From: JAOUEA01 sp963821925
GTDB lineage: Bacteria; Actinomycetota; UBA4738; HRBIN12
Length of the DNA: 64,000 nt
Assembly: GCA_963821925.1 (NCBI GenBank)
Contig: CAWGFO010000001.1
Location: forward strand, 248,001-312,000
Direction of reading: 5' to 3'
The position numbers and the translations under genes are program-made. Every line of letters starts with the position of its first letter. Within the stretch, counting starts at the first letter, position 1. Below the pieces are notes generated by a model that saw only the letters and a list, made by a program, of their open reading frames with translations, was not told where the DNA came from and ran no database searches. Shown here piece by piece: positions 1-7,622 of this stretch.

Positions 1-136
1 CCGCAAGCGCGTCGCGGATTCGCTCGGCGCGATCGAGGGCGGCGCGTTCGACCCGACGCCCGGGCCATGGTGCCGCCACTGCGACTTCCGCGCGTTCTGC
101 GACGCGGGGAAGGCCTGGCTGGCTGCGGGGAACTAG
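1..136 (+). CDS. C-terminal end of RecB-family PD-(D/E)XK nuclease (partial)
   Basis: Only the last 44 codons are in the window, in the frame starting at base 2 and ending with TAG at 134-136. The tail contains WCRHCDFRAFC, a closely spaced cysteine cluster typical of the C-terminal iron-sulfur clamp of AddB/Cas4/RecB-type PD-(D/E)XK exonucleases. In that family these cysteines, with one upstream, hold a [4Fe-4S] cluster beside the nuclease domain. The catalytic residues lie off the window, so the assignment rests on the cysteine motif and its position near the end of the protein. The gene converges on the small gene that ends at 148. Confidence 0.6.
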   Translation, partial: RKRVADSLGAIEGGAFDPTPGPWCRHCDFRAFCDAGKAWLAAGN

Positions 137-147
137 TCTGCTACAGA

Positions 148-522
148 CTAGTTCGGGTCGGCGGCACGGGCGCTGAGCCGCTCCACCGCGTCCCCGAAGG
201 AACGGTAGCCCGCGGCGGGGTCGAACCCGCCCTCGGAGATGCCGGGAACCAGGCGCGCGAGGAGCCCCGATTCGGCCGTCGCGCGGATCTGTGCCGTGGC
301 GCGGAACCACTCGAGCGAGCCGGGCTGGATCTGGACCTCACCGCTCGTGCCCTGGCGTCGGTAGGCCCCGTCGTCGGTCACGATCGGGGTTCGGCGGAAG
401 GACTTCGTGAGGGTGGCTGCGACCGCCTCATCTTCGGACCCGATCGTCACGGCGCGGCCGTCCCACGAGGCGGTGGCGACGACGTCGTCGGGCGCGTCCT
501 CCCGGTAGAACTCGGCCCTCAT
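148..522 (-). CDS. Hypothetical protein, 124 aa
   Basis: This small soluble protein of 124 residues has no signal peptide or membrane segment, and I recognise no family. It is rich in acidic and small residues and reads as a compact alpha/beta domain, with a strand-like start (MRAEFYRED) followed by an alternating VVATASWDG segment. It lies 9 bp downstream of the cNMP-binding protein on the same strand, so the two are probably cotranscribed. Coding potential is supported by its position between two convincing genes and by normal codon usage. No function can be given. Confidence 0.55.
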   Translation of the reverse strand: MRAEFYREDAPDDVVATASWDGRAVTIGSEDEAVAATLTKSFRRTPIVTDDGAYRRQGTSGEVQIQPGSLEWFRATAQIRATAESGLLARLVPGISEGGFDPAAGYRSFGDAVERLSARAADPN

Positions 523-531
523 GCGGGAAGG

Positions 532-954
532 CTACCGGGCGAGCGACCGGTCGACCCGGCGGATCATGCGGGCGAGGCTCTCCATCAGGGCGATCGCCAT
601 CAGCGGGTCCCTCTCGAGCGACGTCAGGAAGTTGTCCCGGGAGATCATCAGCATCGTCATCGGCGTCTCGGTGGTGACCGTCGCGGTGCGCTCGCCGCCG
701 TCGAGCAGGGAGATCTCGCCGAAGTGGTCGCCCGGGAGGACCCGGTGAACGGTCCGGCCCTTCACCTGCACCTTCGCCTGGCCGGTCAAGGCCACGAAGA
801 ACGAGTCCCCGATGTCGCCCTCGCGCACGACGGAGTGCCCCTTCATGTAGTTCACGATCTCGGCCAGGCCTGCGATCTGCTTCAACTGCTTCTTCGAGAG
901 CCCCTCGAACAGGGGCACGGCCGCCAGCACCGGCTCGAGCTTCGGCTTCGCCAC
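532..954 (-). CDS. Stand-alone cyclic nucleotide-binding domain protein
   Basis: A single cNMP-binding (CAP_ED) beta-roll fills this 140-residue protein. Residues 15-25 (PLFEGLSKKQL) are the usual entry helix, VVREGDIGDSFF is the first beta-roll strand pair, and PGDHFGEISLLDGGERTATV is the phosphate-binding cassette with the conserved GE and the R-(S/T)A pair. There is no helix-turn-helix or enzymatic domain, so it is not a transcription factor by itself. Such single-domain proteins are common in actinobacteria and are presumed to act as nucleotide-sensing regulatory subunits, with the partner unknown. It is probably cotranscribed with the 124-aa gene downstream. A second stand-alone domain of this type lies at 48591-48983. 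Confidence 0.8.
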   Translation of the reverse strand: MAKPKLEPVLAAVPLFEGLSKKQLKQIAGLAEIVNYMKGHSVVREGDIGDSFFVALTGQAKVQVKGRTVHRVLPGDHFGEISLLDGGERTATVTTETPMTMLMISRDNFLTSLERDPLMAIALMESLARMIRRVDRSLAR

Positions 955-1126
955 GGATCACGCCTCCTCATCGATCGCGTCAGGGGAACTCGCCCGGTCA
1001 GCCTATCCGGTCCGGGTGACCGGGGAACAGGCCAAGGCAGCGCATCGACGTGAGCCACTTGTCGGGTGTGTCGGTGCCGGTGGGTATCGTTCGCGCCCCG
1101 GGCTCCCCCCGGAAGGAGTGGCGACG

Positions 1127-1705
1127 ATGGCGGAGCGGCTGCCCCGCTCGCACGATCCGCTCCCCCTCGTGCCCCTGCGGACCGGCCAGACGGTGGTCCG
1201 CCAGGGCGAACACTGCCCCGCCCTGTGGCGGGTCGGATCCGGTGTCCTGACGGCCGCGGCGGTCGGCCACGACGGCCACGAGCTGATGCTCGACGTGCTG
1301 GGGCCGGGCGATCCCGTGGGCGAACCGGCCGGTGGGATATCGGCGCTCACGGTCCGCGCGATGCGGCCGTCGCGGCTCGTGCCGGTCGCCGGCCACGACG
1401 TCGAGGCGCTGCTGGCGGCCCGCGCCCGGCGGCGCGAGGCCCTCGCCTGCGACCTGGCCTGGCTCGGCGTGGCCGACCGTGTTGCCCGGCGGCTCGACGA
1501 CCTGGCGGCCCGGTTCGGCCGCCCGGTCCCCGGCGGCACCCTGATCCCCTTCGCACTCACCCAGGAGTCGCTGGCCTCGCTCGCAGGCACGTCGCGGGAG
1601 TCCGCGAATCGGGCGATCCGCCGATTGGTCGCCTTCGGGACGATCGAGGTCGTGGGACGGGGCCGCTACGTCGTGCGGCACCACCTTCGGGCGGTCCGGC
1701 CGTGA
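1127..1705 (+). CDS. Crp/Fnr-family transcriptional regulator
   Basis: This 192-residue regulator has an N-terminal cNMP-binding-like beta-roll (LRTGQTVVRQGEHCPALWRV) and a C-terminal winged helix-turn-helix. In the latter, TQESLASLAGTSRESANRAI is the Crp-type recognition helix region, followed by the wing IEVVGRGRYVV. The start at 1127 is preferred because GGAAGGAG at 1111-1118 sits 8 bases upstream; an in-frame ATG at 1016 would give an unlikely N-terminal extension. The beta-roll is degenerate and lacks a clear cAMP phosphate cassette, so the effector may not be cAMP. It is transcribed divergently from the stand-alone cNMP-binding gene. Its targets cannot be read from the sequence. Confidence 0.85.
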   Translation: MAERLPRSHDPLPLVPLRTGQTVVRQGEHCPALWRVGSGVLTAAAVGHDGHELMLDVLGPGDPVGEPAGGISALTVRAMRPSRLVPVAGHDVEALLAARARRREALACDLAWLGVADRVARRLDDLAARFGRPVPGGTLIPFALTQESLASLAGTSRESANRAIRRLVAFGTIEVVGRGRYVVRHHLRAVRP

Positions 1706-1713
1706 GCCGCGCG

Positions 1714-2655
1714 TCAGCCCTCGGGAGCGGGCTCCGGTTCCGGCTCCGGCTCGGCCACCCCGTCGGTGTCGGCGATCGCCGCCGTGGACGCGGCCGCGCC
1801 TTCCTGGAGGATCACCAGGCTGCATGTCGGGCAGTACCGCGCGCGACCGTTCACCGGGCGACCGCAGCGGGCACATGCCCGAGGTACCACCGTTCCCCAG
1901 GTGGCGTCCTCCCCCGTGCCCGTGCGCGCGACCCGCCCCTCGGCCTGGAGCTTCACCAGGTGCGCGAGCACCGAGCGGGCCGCGAGCGGATGCACCTCGG
2001 GCGGGTAGTCGACGTAGATCGTCTCGACGATCGCCGGGATCGCTCGCGGGCCGTCGGCGAGCGCCGCAAGGACCTGCCCCTCCCGCTCGGCTCGGTGGTC
2101 GAGGTACTCCTGCAACTTCGCGCCGGCCCGCATCACGACCGGACCGTGCCCGGGGTACAGCGTCCTGGGGGCCAGCTCCTGCATGCGGTGGAGCGAACGC
2201 AGGTACTTCACGAGGTCGCCCTCGGGCGGGTCGATGAAGCTCGTCCCCCGGCCGAGCACGGCGTCGCCGGTGAACAGCGCGCCCTCGCGCGCGAGGTGGA
2301 ACACGACATGGTCGGCCGAGTGGCCGGGCGTGTGGACCGCCGCGAACTCGAGGTCGCCGGTCCGCACGACCTGGCCGTCCCGCAGGTGCTCCGCGCCGGG
2401 GAGCCGGAACGCGTACAGCGGGGCCCGGGCGGCCTCGGCGAACGCGGCCGCGCCCGGAGCGTGGTCGGGATGGTCATGGGTGACGAACACGGCGCCGACC
2501 CTGCCGGCGACGCGTGCGACCTCCTCGAGATGCGCCGGGATGTCGGGCCCCGGGTCGATCACGACCGACGGCGCCTCGCCGACGATCCACGTGTTCGTGC
2601 CATCGAGCGTGTACACGTCGGGGTTCGGTGCCAACACGCGCACGATCCGCAGCAC
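1714..2655 (-). CDS. MBL-fold metallo-hydrolase with C-terminal zinc ribbon
   Basis: The protein (313 aa) has the metallo-beta-lactamase signature THDHPDHAPG, the later metal ligands HTPGHSADH and TGDAVLG, and the late histidine in YPGHGPVV. It resembles the glyoxalase II/LACTB2-like hydrolase group, which cleave thioesters or phosphodiesters. A winged-helix-like segment follows, then a CARCGRPV...CPTC zinc ribbon near residues 270-290 and an acidic Glu-Pro repeat tail. The GTG start at 2655 lies one base after the stop of the Nudix gene. Its ribosome-binding site, GGGAGGA, lies within the last codons of that gene, so the two are probably translationally coupled. The zinc ribbon is an extra beyond the usual hydrolase fold. 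Confidence 0.82.
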   Translation of the reverse strand: MLRIVRVLAPNPDVYTLDGTNTWIVGEAPSVVIDPGPDIPAHLEEVARVAGRVGAVFVTHDHPDHAPGAAAFAEAARAPLYAFRLPGAEHLRDGQVVRTGDLEFAAVHTPGHSADHVVFHLAREGALFTGDAVLGRGTSFIDPPEGDLVKYLRSLHRMQELAPRTLYPGHGPVVMRAGAKLQEYLDHRAEREGQVLAALADGPRAIPAIVETIYVDYPPEVHPLAARSVLAHLVKLQAEGRVARTGTGEDATWGTVVPRACARCGRPVNGRARYCPTCSLVILQEGAAASTAAIADTDGVAEPEPEPEPAPEG

Positions 2656-2656
2656 G

Positions 2657-3307
2657 TCACTCCTCCCAGAACACCGAGGACGGGAGCGTGTCCACCTCGG
2701 CCTCGTCGGGCTCGCGGGTCTCGAACCGGAGCGCGAGCACGTCGTCGACACTCGCGCACTCCGCGAGGTGGAGCATCGTGACGTAGGTGGGCCAGTAGAG
2801 CTTGCGGTCACCCTCCGCCCAGCCGGCCAAGAGGGACCGCGGACCCTCCCACCAGGCGTGCTCTGCCTCCCGACCGTCGGGCGCGGGCTCGAGCCCCCGC
2901 GGGCCCGCTACCGCGAAGTACCGGGCATCGAACCGCACGGGCACGTCCTCGGGTGCGATCCAGTGCGCCACTTCGGGGAGCTGGGAGACGGAGGGCGGCG
3001 CCGCGTGGGTCGGGTCGAGCGAGTCCGGCGCGCCGGCGTCGACCAACCCCGCTGCGGTGAGGGCGAGCCCCGCCTCCTCGACCAGCTCGCGCACGCCGGC
3101 GGCGCGGGCGGCCTCGGCCGCATCACCGAACCAGCGCTCGGCGATGACCGCGTCGTCGCCGTCCACCGCCCCGCCCGGGAACACGACGTAGCCCGCCAGG
3201 AACCGGCTGGCGGCGCTCCGCTCGAGCACGAGAACCTCCGGGCCATCGGCTCCGGGGCGGACCGCGATCACGGACGCGGCGTGACGGATCGGTCGCTCAT
3301 CGCTCAC
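2657..3307 (-). CDS. Nudix hydrolase (NUDT19-like)
   Basis: This 216-residue Nudix protein carries the core REL-x-EEAGL in GVRELVEEAGLAL and the upstream FPGGAVD. An insertion between the glycine and the REXXEE part is seen in the NUDT19/CoA-diphosphatase-like branch rather than in classical MutT. Nudix enzymes of this kind hydrolyse nucleoside diphosphates linked to another moiety, often CoA derivatives; the substrate here is inferred only loosely. The GTG at 3307 is preferred because GGGAGG lies 7 bases upstream. The ATG at 3316 would touch that ribosome-binding site directly. It is the first gene of a coupled pair with the MBL hydrolase and is divergent from the methyltransferase gene at 3361. 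Confidence 0.85.
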   Translation of the reverse strand: MSDERPIRHAASVIAVRPGADGPEVLVLERSAASRFLAGYVVFPGGAVDGDDAVIAERWFGDAAEAARAAGVRELVEEAGLALTAAGLVDAGAPDSLDPTHAAPPSVSQLPEVAHWIAPEDVPVRFDARYFAVAGPRGLEPAPDGREAEHAWWEGPRSLLAGWAEGDRKLYWPTYVTMLHLAECASVDDVLALRFETREPDEAEVDTLPSSVFWEE

Positions 3308-3360
3308 GCGCGTCATCCTCCCAGGTGCCGCGGCGGTGCGCGCACGGCGATACTCGCTGC

Positions 3361-4449
3361 ATGCCGGCACCCGTCCGCACCGCGATCCTCGAGGCGATCC
3401 GCGACCACGGCCCGATCTCGTTCGCCGAGTACATGGAGCTCGCGCTGTACGGCACGGGCGGGTTCTACGAGGACCCGCCGGTCGGCGCCGAGGGCGACTT
3501 CGTCACGAGCCCCCACGTCCACCGCGTGTTCGGGGAGCTGCTCGGTCGGGCGATCGGGGAACTCCGGTCGGCGCTCGGCGACCCCCAGCCGTTCCGGATC
3601 ACGGAGGTCGGCGCCGGCGACGGGACGCTGGCGACCCAGCTGCTCGGTGCCCTGGGCGCGGAGGGCCTCGTCTACACGGCGGTCGAGCGCAGCGCGGGCG
3701 CTCGGGACGCGCTGGCGGCGATCGACGGGATCACGCTCGGCGAGACCCTGTCCGCGACCGGGGGCGGCCCCCACCTCGTCCTCGCCCACGAGCTGCTCGA
3801 CAACCTCCCCTTCCGCCGCGTCCGTCGCACGCCCGGCGGCCCGCGGGAGGTCCGCGTGGGCTCGATCGGGGACCGGCTCGTGGAGGTCCTCGCCGACCCG
3901 GGTCCCGACGCCGACCTGACGCGCGCCACGGCCGGGCTCGAGCCCGACGAGGAGGCCGTGGTGCCCGACGGCGCGCTCGCCTTCGTCGACGACGTGATCG
4001 CCGCCCTGACGCGCGGCTACGCCCTGTTGATCGACTACGGGGACCTCGGTTCGAGCGGCGGAAGGGCGCACGGCTATCGCGGCCACCGGGTGGTCGACGA
4101 TCCGCTCGACATGCCCGGCGAGGCCGACATCACGGCCGGGGTGGACTTCTCGGCGATCGCCGGGCGCGCCGAGGCGGCTGGACTGACGGCGTTCCCGATC
4201 GTCACGCAGCACCGCGCGCTGATGGCGTTGGGCTTCGAGGATTGGGTCCGCGCGGAGCTCGCCCGCCAGGTGGGGCTGCTGGACGAGCGCGACGGGCTCG
4301 GCGCCGTCCGCGCGTGGACCGGGCGGAGCCGCGCCACGCTCCTCGCCGATCCCGCATCGCTCGGCCGGTTCAAGTGGATGCTCCTCGCGACGCCGGGGCT
4401 CCCGTCGCCGGCGTGGCTCGGGGCGGCGGCTTCCGACACCGTCTCCTAG
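3361..4449 (+). CDS. MidA/NDUFAF7-type class I SAM-dependent methyltransferase
   Basis: This 362-aa protein belongs to the MidA/NDUFAF7 (DUF185) family of SAM-dependent methyltransferases. The N-terminus has the family opening with FAEYMELALYGTGGFY and DFVTSPHV. The SAM-binding motif I is ITEVGAGDGTLA near residue 80, and AHELLDNLPFRRV matches the characteristic HELLDxLP-(F)-xRV segment. GYALLIDYGDLG and the downstream HR..D.L..PG.ADIT..VDF segment are also family hallmarks. Mitochondrial NDUFAF7 methylates an arginine of the complex I 49-kDa subunit, the eukaryotic counterpart of NuoD; the bacterial substrate is not established. It overlaps the last 4 bp of the convergent permease gene. Confidence 0.88.
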   Translation: MPAPVRTAILEAIRDHGPISFAEYMELALYGTGGFYEDPPVGAEGDFVTSPHVHRVFGELLGRAIGELRSALGDPQPFRITEVGAGDGTLATQLLGALGAEGLVYTAVERSAGARDALAAIDGITLGETLSATGGGPHLVLAHELLDNLPFRRVRRTPGGPREVRVGSIGDRLVEVLADPGPDADLTRATAGLEPDEEAVVPDGALAFVDDVIAALTRGYALLIDYGDLGSSGGRAHGYRGHRVVDDPLDMPGEADITAGVDFSAIAGRAEAAGLTAFPIVTQHRALMALGFEDWVRAELARQVGLLDERDGLGAVRAWTGRSRATLLADPASLGRFKWMLLATPGLPSPAWLGAAASDTVS

Positions 4450-5327
4450 CCGAACAGGCGCCCGCGGCGCAGCCCGTCGAACACCCGGTACTGCAGGTAG
4501 ACCATCGACGCGGTCAGCACGAACATCACGGTCGTCGCGGCCGACGCGTACCCGTACCGCAGGTACTCGAACGCGTTCCGATAGACGAACAGCGGGAGGT
4601 AGGTCGTCTGATACGGCGGCGGACCGCCGTCGGTGACCACGAGCGCGGGCACGAACGTCGACTGGAAGCTCATCACGGTGTCGCGGGCCACGAGCAGCAA
4701 CAGGGCCGGCGCCATCAAGGGCAGCGTGATCCGTACGAGCCGGCCGAGCGGGCCCGCCCCCTGCTCGGCGGCGAGGTCGTACAGCTCGTCGGGGATCTCG
4801 CGGCGTGCCGCCACCGCGATCAGGAACCCCTCCCCGATCAGGAACAGGCTCATCAGGATCACGCCCCACCGCGCGTCGGTGCCGACCGTGAGCCAGGACG
4901 GCGTGGGCAGACCCAGGGCGCCGAGCACAAGGTTCAGCGGCCCGTAGAGCGGGTTGAGGATCCACAACCAGAGCAGCGCGTACGCGACGTCGGAGATCAC
5001 GGCCGGCGAGAAGACCGACGCCCGCATCGGGCCGGCGCCGCGCGCGCGTCCCGCCAGCAGCAGGCCGAGCGACACGGCCAGCACCAGGCGCATCGGCACC
5101 GCGAACAGCACGTACTGCAGGGAGTTCCGGAGCGAGATCCGGAACACGTCGTCGCGCAGCAGCTCCCTGAAGTTGTCGAGCCACACGAAGCGGGGCGGCT
5201 GCACCAGGTCCCATTCGAACGCCGACATCACCAGGGTCAGGCCGGCCGGCACCGCGACGAGCACAACCACGCCGACGAGGAACGGCGCGGCCATCAACCA
5301 CAGACCGCGTCGTTCCGACTCGAGCAT
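4446..5327 (-). CDS. Carbohydrate ABC transporter permease (MalF/UgpA type)
   Basis: This is a 293-residue inner-membrane permease with about six hydrophobic segments. The first is AAPFLVGVVVLVAVPAG near residue 15, and the last ends near residue 285. The cytoplasmic EAA loop, which docks the ATPase, reads AAEQGAGPLGRLVRITLPL around residue 190. The order in the transcript is MalG-type permease, binding protein, then this MalF-type permease 4 bp further on. Together they form a CUT1-like sugar importer. No ATP-binding subunit is encoded nearby, so the importer probably shares an MsiK-type ATPase encoded elsewhere, as is known in other actinobacteria. Confidence 0.9.
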   Translation of the reverse strand: MLESERRGLWLMAAPFLVGVVVLVAVPAGLTLVMSAFEWDLVQPPRFVWLDNFRELLRDDVFRISLRNSLQYVLFAVPMRLVLAVSLGLLLAGRARGAGPMRASVFSPAVISDVAYALLWLWILNPLYGPLNLVLGALGLPTPSWLTVGTDARWGVILMSLFLIGEGFLIAVAARREIPDELYDLAAEQGAGPLGRLVRITLPLMAPALLLLVARDTVMSFQSTFVPALVVTDGGPPPYQTTYLPLFVYRNAFEYLRYGYASAATTVMFVLTASMVYLQYRVFDGLRRGRLFG

Positions 5328-5331
5328 CCCG

Positions 5332-6648
5332 CTATCCCGCGTTCGCCCGGTCGAAGAGCGGCTGCGTGGCCCTGATGATCTCGTTCGCCACCTCCGCGGC
5401 CTCGGCGCCCGCGTAGTAGCCCTCCTCGAACAGGCCGTTCGCGGCGTCCTCGATCTCGGGCCACGTCGAGATGTGCGGCACCGCCTGCAGGACCGGGATG
5501 TTGTCCAGGAACACCTGCGAGTGGGCGGGCGCCGCCGATGGGTCGAGGAACGCCTCGGCGTTCGCGACGTCGATCAGCGAGGGCACCGTTCGCCCGGTCT
5601 TCGCGGCGATCGTCTGGCCCTCGTCGCCGAGCGCGAACTCGAGGAAGTCCCAGGCGGCGTCCTTGTGCTCGGATGCGGCGGTCATGCAGTACGCGTCGGA
5701 GTGCAGGATCGAGGCAGGCTCGACCCACTGCGGCAGCGGCGCGACGTCCCAGCCGAAGTCGGTGATCGTGCGGAACGTCGGGACGACCTTGCGCGACTCC
5801 ATCAGCATCCCGAGCGTCCCGTTCAGGAACCGCGTCTCGAAGTCCTCGGCCTCGGCCTCTTCGTCGGTCGGCGTGACCCCGTGCTTCGTGCGCAGGTCGA
5901 AGAACGCCTGCATCGCCTGCAGATCCTTCGTGTAGTCGAGGGTGAACCGCGTGGGCGGCTCGTCGGTGAGCGAACCCAGGTTCGACCAGATGAACGGCGC
6001 GATACGGATCATCTCCGGGTCCACGCCGAGCCCGTACCGTTCGGGCGTACCGTCGCCGTCCGCGTCCTCCGTCAGGCGCGAGGCGGTCGCCACCATCTGT
6101 GCCCAGGTCCATCCCTCCTTCGGTGTCTTCACCCCCGCCTCGGCGAACAGGTCCTCGTTGTAGTAGACGACCAGGCTCGAGACGTTCTGCGGCATGCAGG
6201 TCTGTTGTCCACCGTCCTGGAACGCCTCCATCGCCTCGGGGTAGAACCGATCCGACTCCAGCCCGCCCTCGGCATCCAGGTACGGCGTCATCGACTCGAG
6301 CGCGCCCTTGGACTGGAACTGCCCGTAGTAGCGGTAGTTCAGGAGGAACAGGTCGGGCGGGTTGCCGCCGGCGATCGAGGTCGACAGGCGCGCGATCAAC
6401 TCATCGCGCTCGGCGAGCTCGATCAGGTTCACCGTCACCGTGTCCTGCGAGGCCTCGTAGCCGTCGACCACCTGCCGGTAGGCCTTCAGCTCCTCCGGGT
6501 CGCCCGAGACCAGCACGTCGATCTCCTGCGGCGCGAGCGACCCGGCAGTCGCGGACGCCTCGGGCTCGTCGCTCCCCGTGCACGCGGCGACCGCCATCGC
6601 GATCGCCACCACGACCACGAACGATCCTCCTCGCGTGCGTTCACTCAT
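5332..6648 (-). CDS. Extracellular solute (sugar)-binding lipoprotein
   Basis: This 438-aa family 1 extracellular solute-binding protein starts with a lipoprotein signal ending AMAVAAC, so Cys 22 is the likely lipidated residue. A Glu/Ala/Ser-rich linker follows, then the two-lobe binding fold. Typical CUT1 binding-protein features are GGNPPDLFLLNYRYYG, the hinge segment with VVYYNEDLFAEAGV-x-TP, FLNGTLGMLMESR and AAWDFLEFAL. The ATG overlaps the stop of the upstream permease by 4 bp (ATGA, 6645-6648). The ligand cannot be deduced; an oligosaccharide or glycoside is likely from the family. It works with the two permeases that flank it. Confidence 0.92.
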   Translation of the reverse strand: MSERTRGGSFVVVVAIAMAVAACTGSDEPEASATAGSLAPQEIDVLVSGDPEELKAYRQVVDGYEASQDTVTVNLIELAERDELIARLSTSIAGGNPPDLFLLNYRYYGQFQSKGALESMTPYLDAEGGLESDRFYPEAMEAFQDGGQQTCMPQNVSSLVVYYNEDLFAEAGVKTPKEGWTWAQMVATASRLTEDADGDGTPERYGLGVDPEMIRIAPFIWSNLGSLTDEPPTRFTLDYTKDLQAMQAFFDLRTKHGVTPTDEEAEAEDFETRFLNGTLGMLMESRKVVPTFRTITDFGWDVAPLPQWVEPASILHSDAYCMTAASEHKDAAWDFLEFALGDEGQTIAAKTGRTVPSLIDVANAEAFLDPSAAPAHSQVFLDNIPVLQAVPHISTWPEIEDAANGLFEEGYYAGAEAAEVANEIIRATQPLFDRANAG

Positions 6649-7523
6649 CGTTTCCGTACCCCTTCCATCGTCGGCCGATCCGAGAGGAACCGGCGTTGGA
6701 TCACGGCGAACACCACCAGGACGGGCGCGACGGCGATCGTCGCGCCCGCGAGCATCAGCGGCTGGTCGGTCGAAGGCAGGGTCGCCAGCGACCGGATCCC
6801 GATCGGCAGCGTGAACCACCGTTCGTCGTACACGTAGATCAGCGGATCGAGGAAGTTCCCCCACGACACGAGGAACGCGAGCGCCGCGACCGTGCCGGCG
6901 GTGCCCCGCGTGAGCGGCACCCCCACGCGCCACCACTGCGCGACCGGACCGCAGCCGGCCTCCCGCGCGAGATCGAACCAGGACTCGGGCAGCCGCCGGA
7001 ACGACCACGCGAAGAAGACCACGAACAGGGGTGACATCCCGAGCAGGGCCGGCGCCATCAGCGGGATCAGCGTGTCGGTCAGCCCCAGCCACCGGAACAC
7101 CGTGACGCGCCCGACGAACAGGGCCGTCGCCGGGATCATCAGCACCACCACGCAGAGGGCCACGAGGAACGCGCCGGCCGAGCGGGGCAGTCGCGCGATC
7201 GCGAAGCCGGCCCACGAGGCGACGACGACGCTCACCGGCACCGCCACCGTCGCCACGATCAACGAGTTCCGCAGGTACCGAGCCATCGGCACCGTGGAGA
7301 ACACCTCCACGTAGTTCCCGAACGCCCACGTCGGAGGGATCAGCTCGACGCTCTTCGGGGGCGGGAGCCCGACCGGTCGGAGCGACCCCAGGACGAGCAC
7401 CGCGAAGAGCGAGACGAACAACGCCGCGAACGGTAACGCGACGAGCGTCCGCGCCCGGGAGGCACGCCGCTCGTACGCCGGAGGTCGGCTGGGTCGACCG
7501 AGCGGTGAGGCGGCGGGCTCCAC
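6645..7523 (-). CDS. Carbohydrate ABC transporter permease (MalG/UgpE type)
   Basis: This 292-residue permease has a cytoplasmic basic N-terminus, a first membrane span at TLVALPFAALFVSLFAVLVL and about five further spans. The EAA loop DLAREAGCGPVAQWWRVGVPL lies about two thirds along and is characteristic of the MalG partner of CUT1 importers. The start is a GTG at 7523. It is the first gene of the three-gene importer operon, and the next gene overlaps it by 4 bp. It is transcribed away from the Asp-box protein that starts at 7623, with about 100 bp between the two starts for promoters in both directions. I see no regulator in the operon. Confidence 0.9.
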   Translation of the reverse strand: MEPAASPLGRPSRPPAYERRASRARTLVALPFAALFVSLFAVLVLGSLRPVGLPPPKSVELIPPTWAFGNYVEVFSTVPMARYLRNSLIVATVAVPVSVVVASWAGFAIARLPRSAGAFLVALCVVVLMIPATALFVGRVTVFRWLGLTDTLIPLMAPALLGMSPLFVVFFAWSFRRLPESWFDLAREAGCGPVAQWWRVGVPLTRGTAGTVAALAFLVSWGNFLDPLIYVYDERWFTLPIGIRSLATLPSTDQPLMLAGATIAVAPVLVVFAVIQRRFLSDRPTMEGVRKR

Positions 7524-7622
7524 GGTCCGGCGAGCTTAGCGGGGGTCGCCCCGGAGCCGCGAACGTTGCCTACCGCCTTCTCCCGCGGCCCGGCTACGAT
7601 GCCCGCCGGAGGTGGCGGGCGG

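Noticed and set aside
1016..1126. Earlier in-frame start for the Crp-type gene
   Set aside because: The 37 extra residues are not protein-like for the family, and the good ribosome-binding site is in front of 1127.
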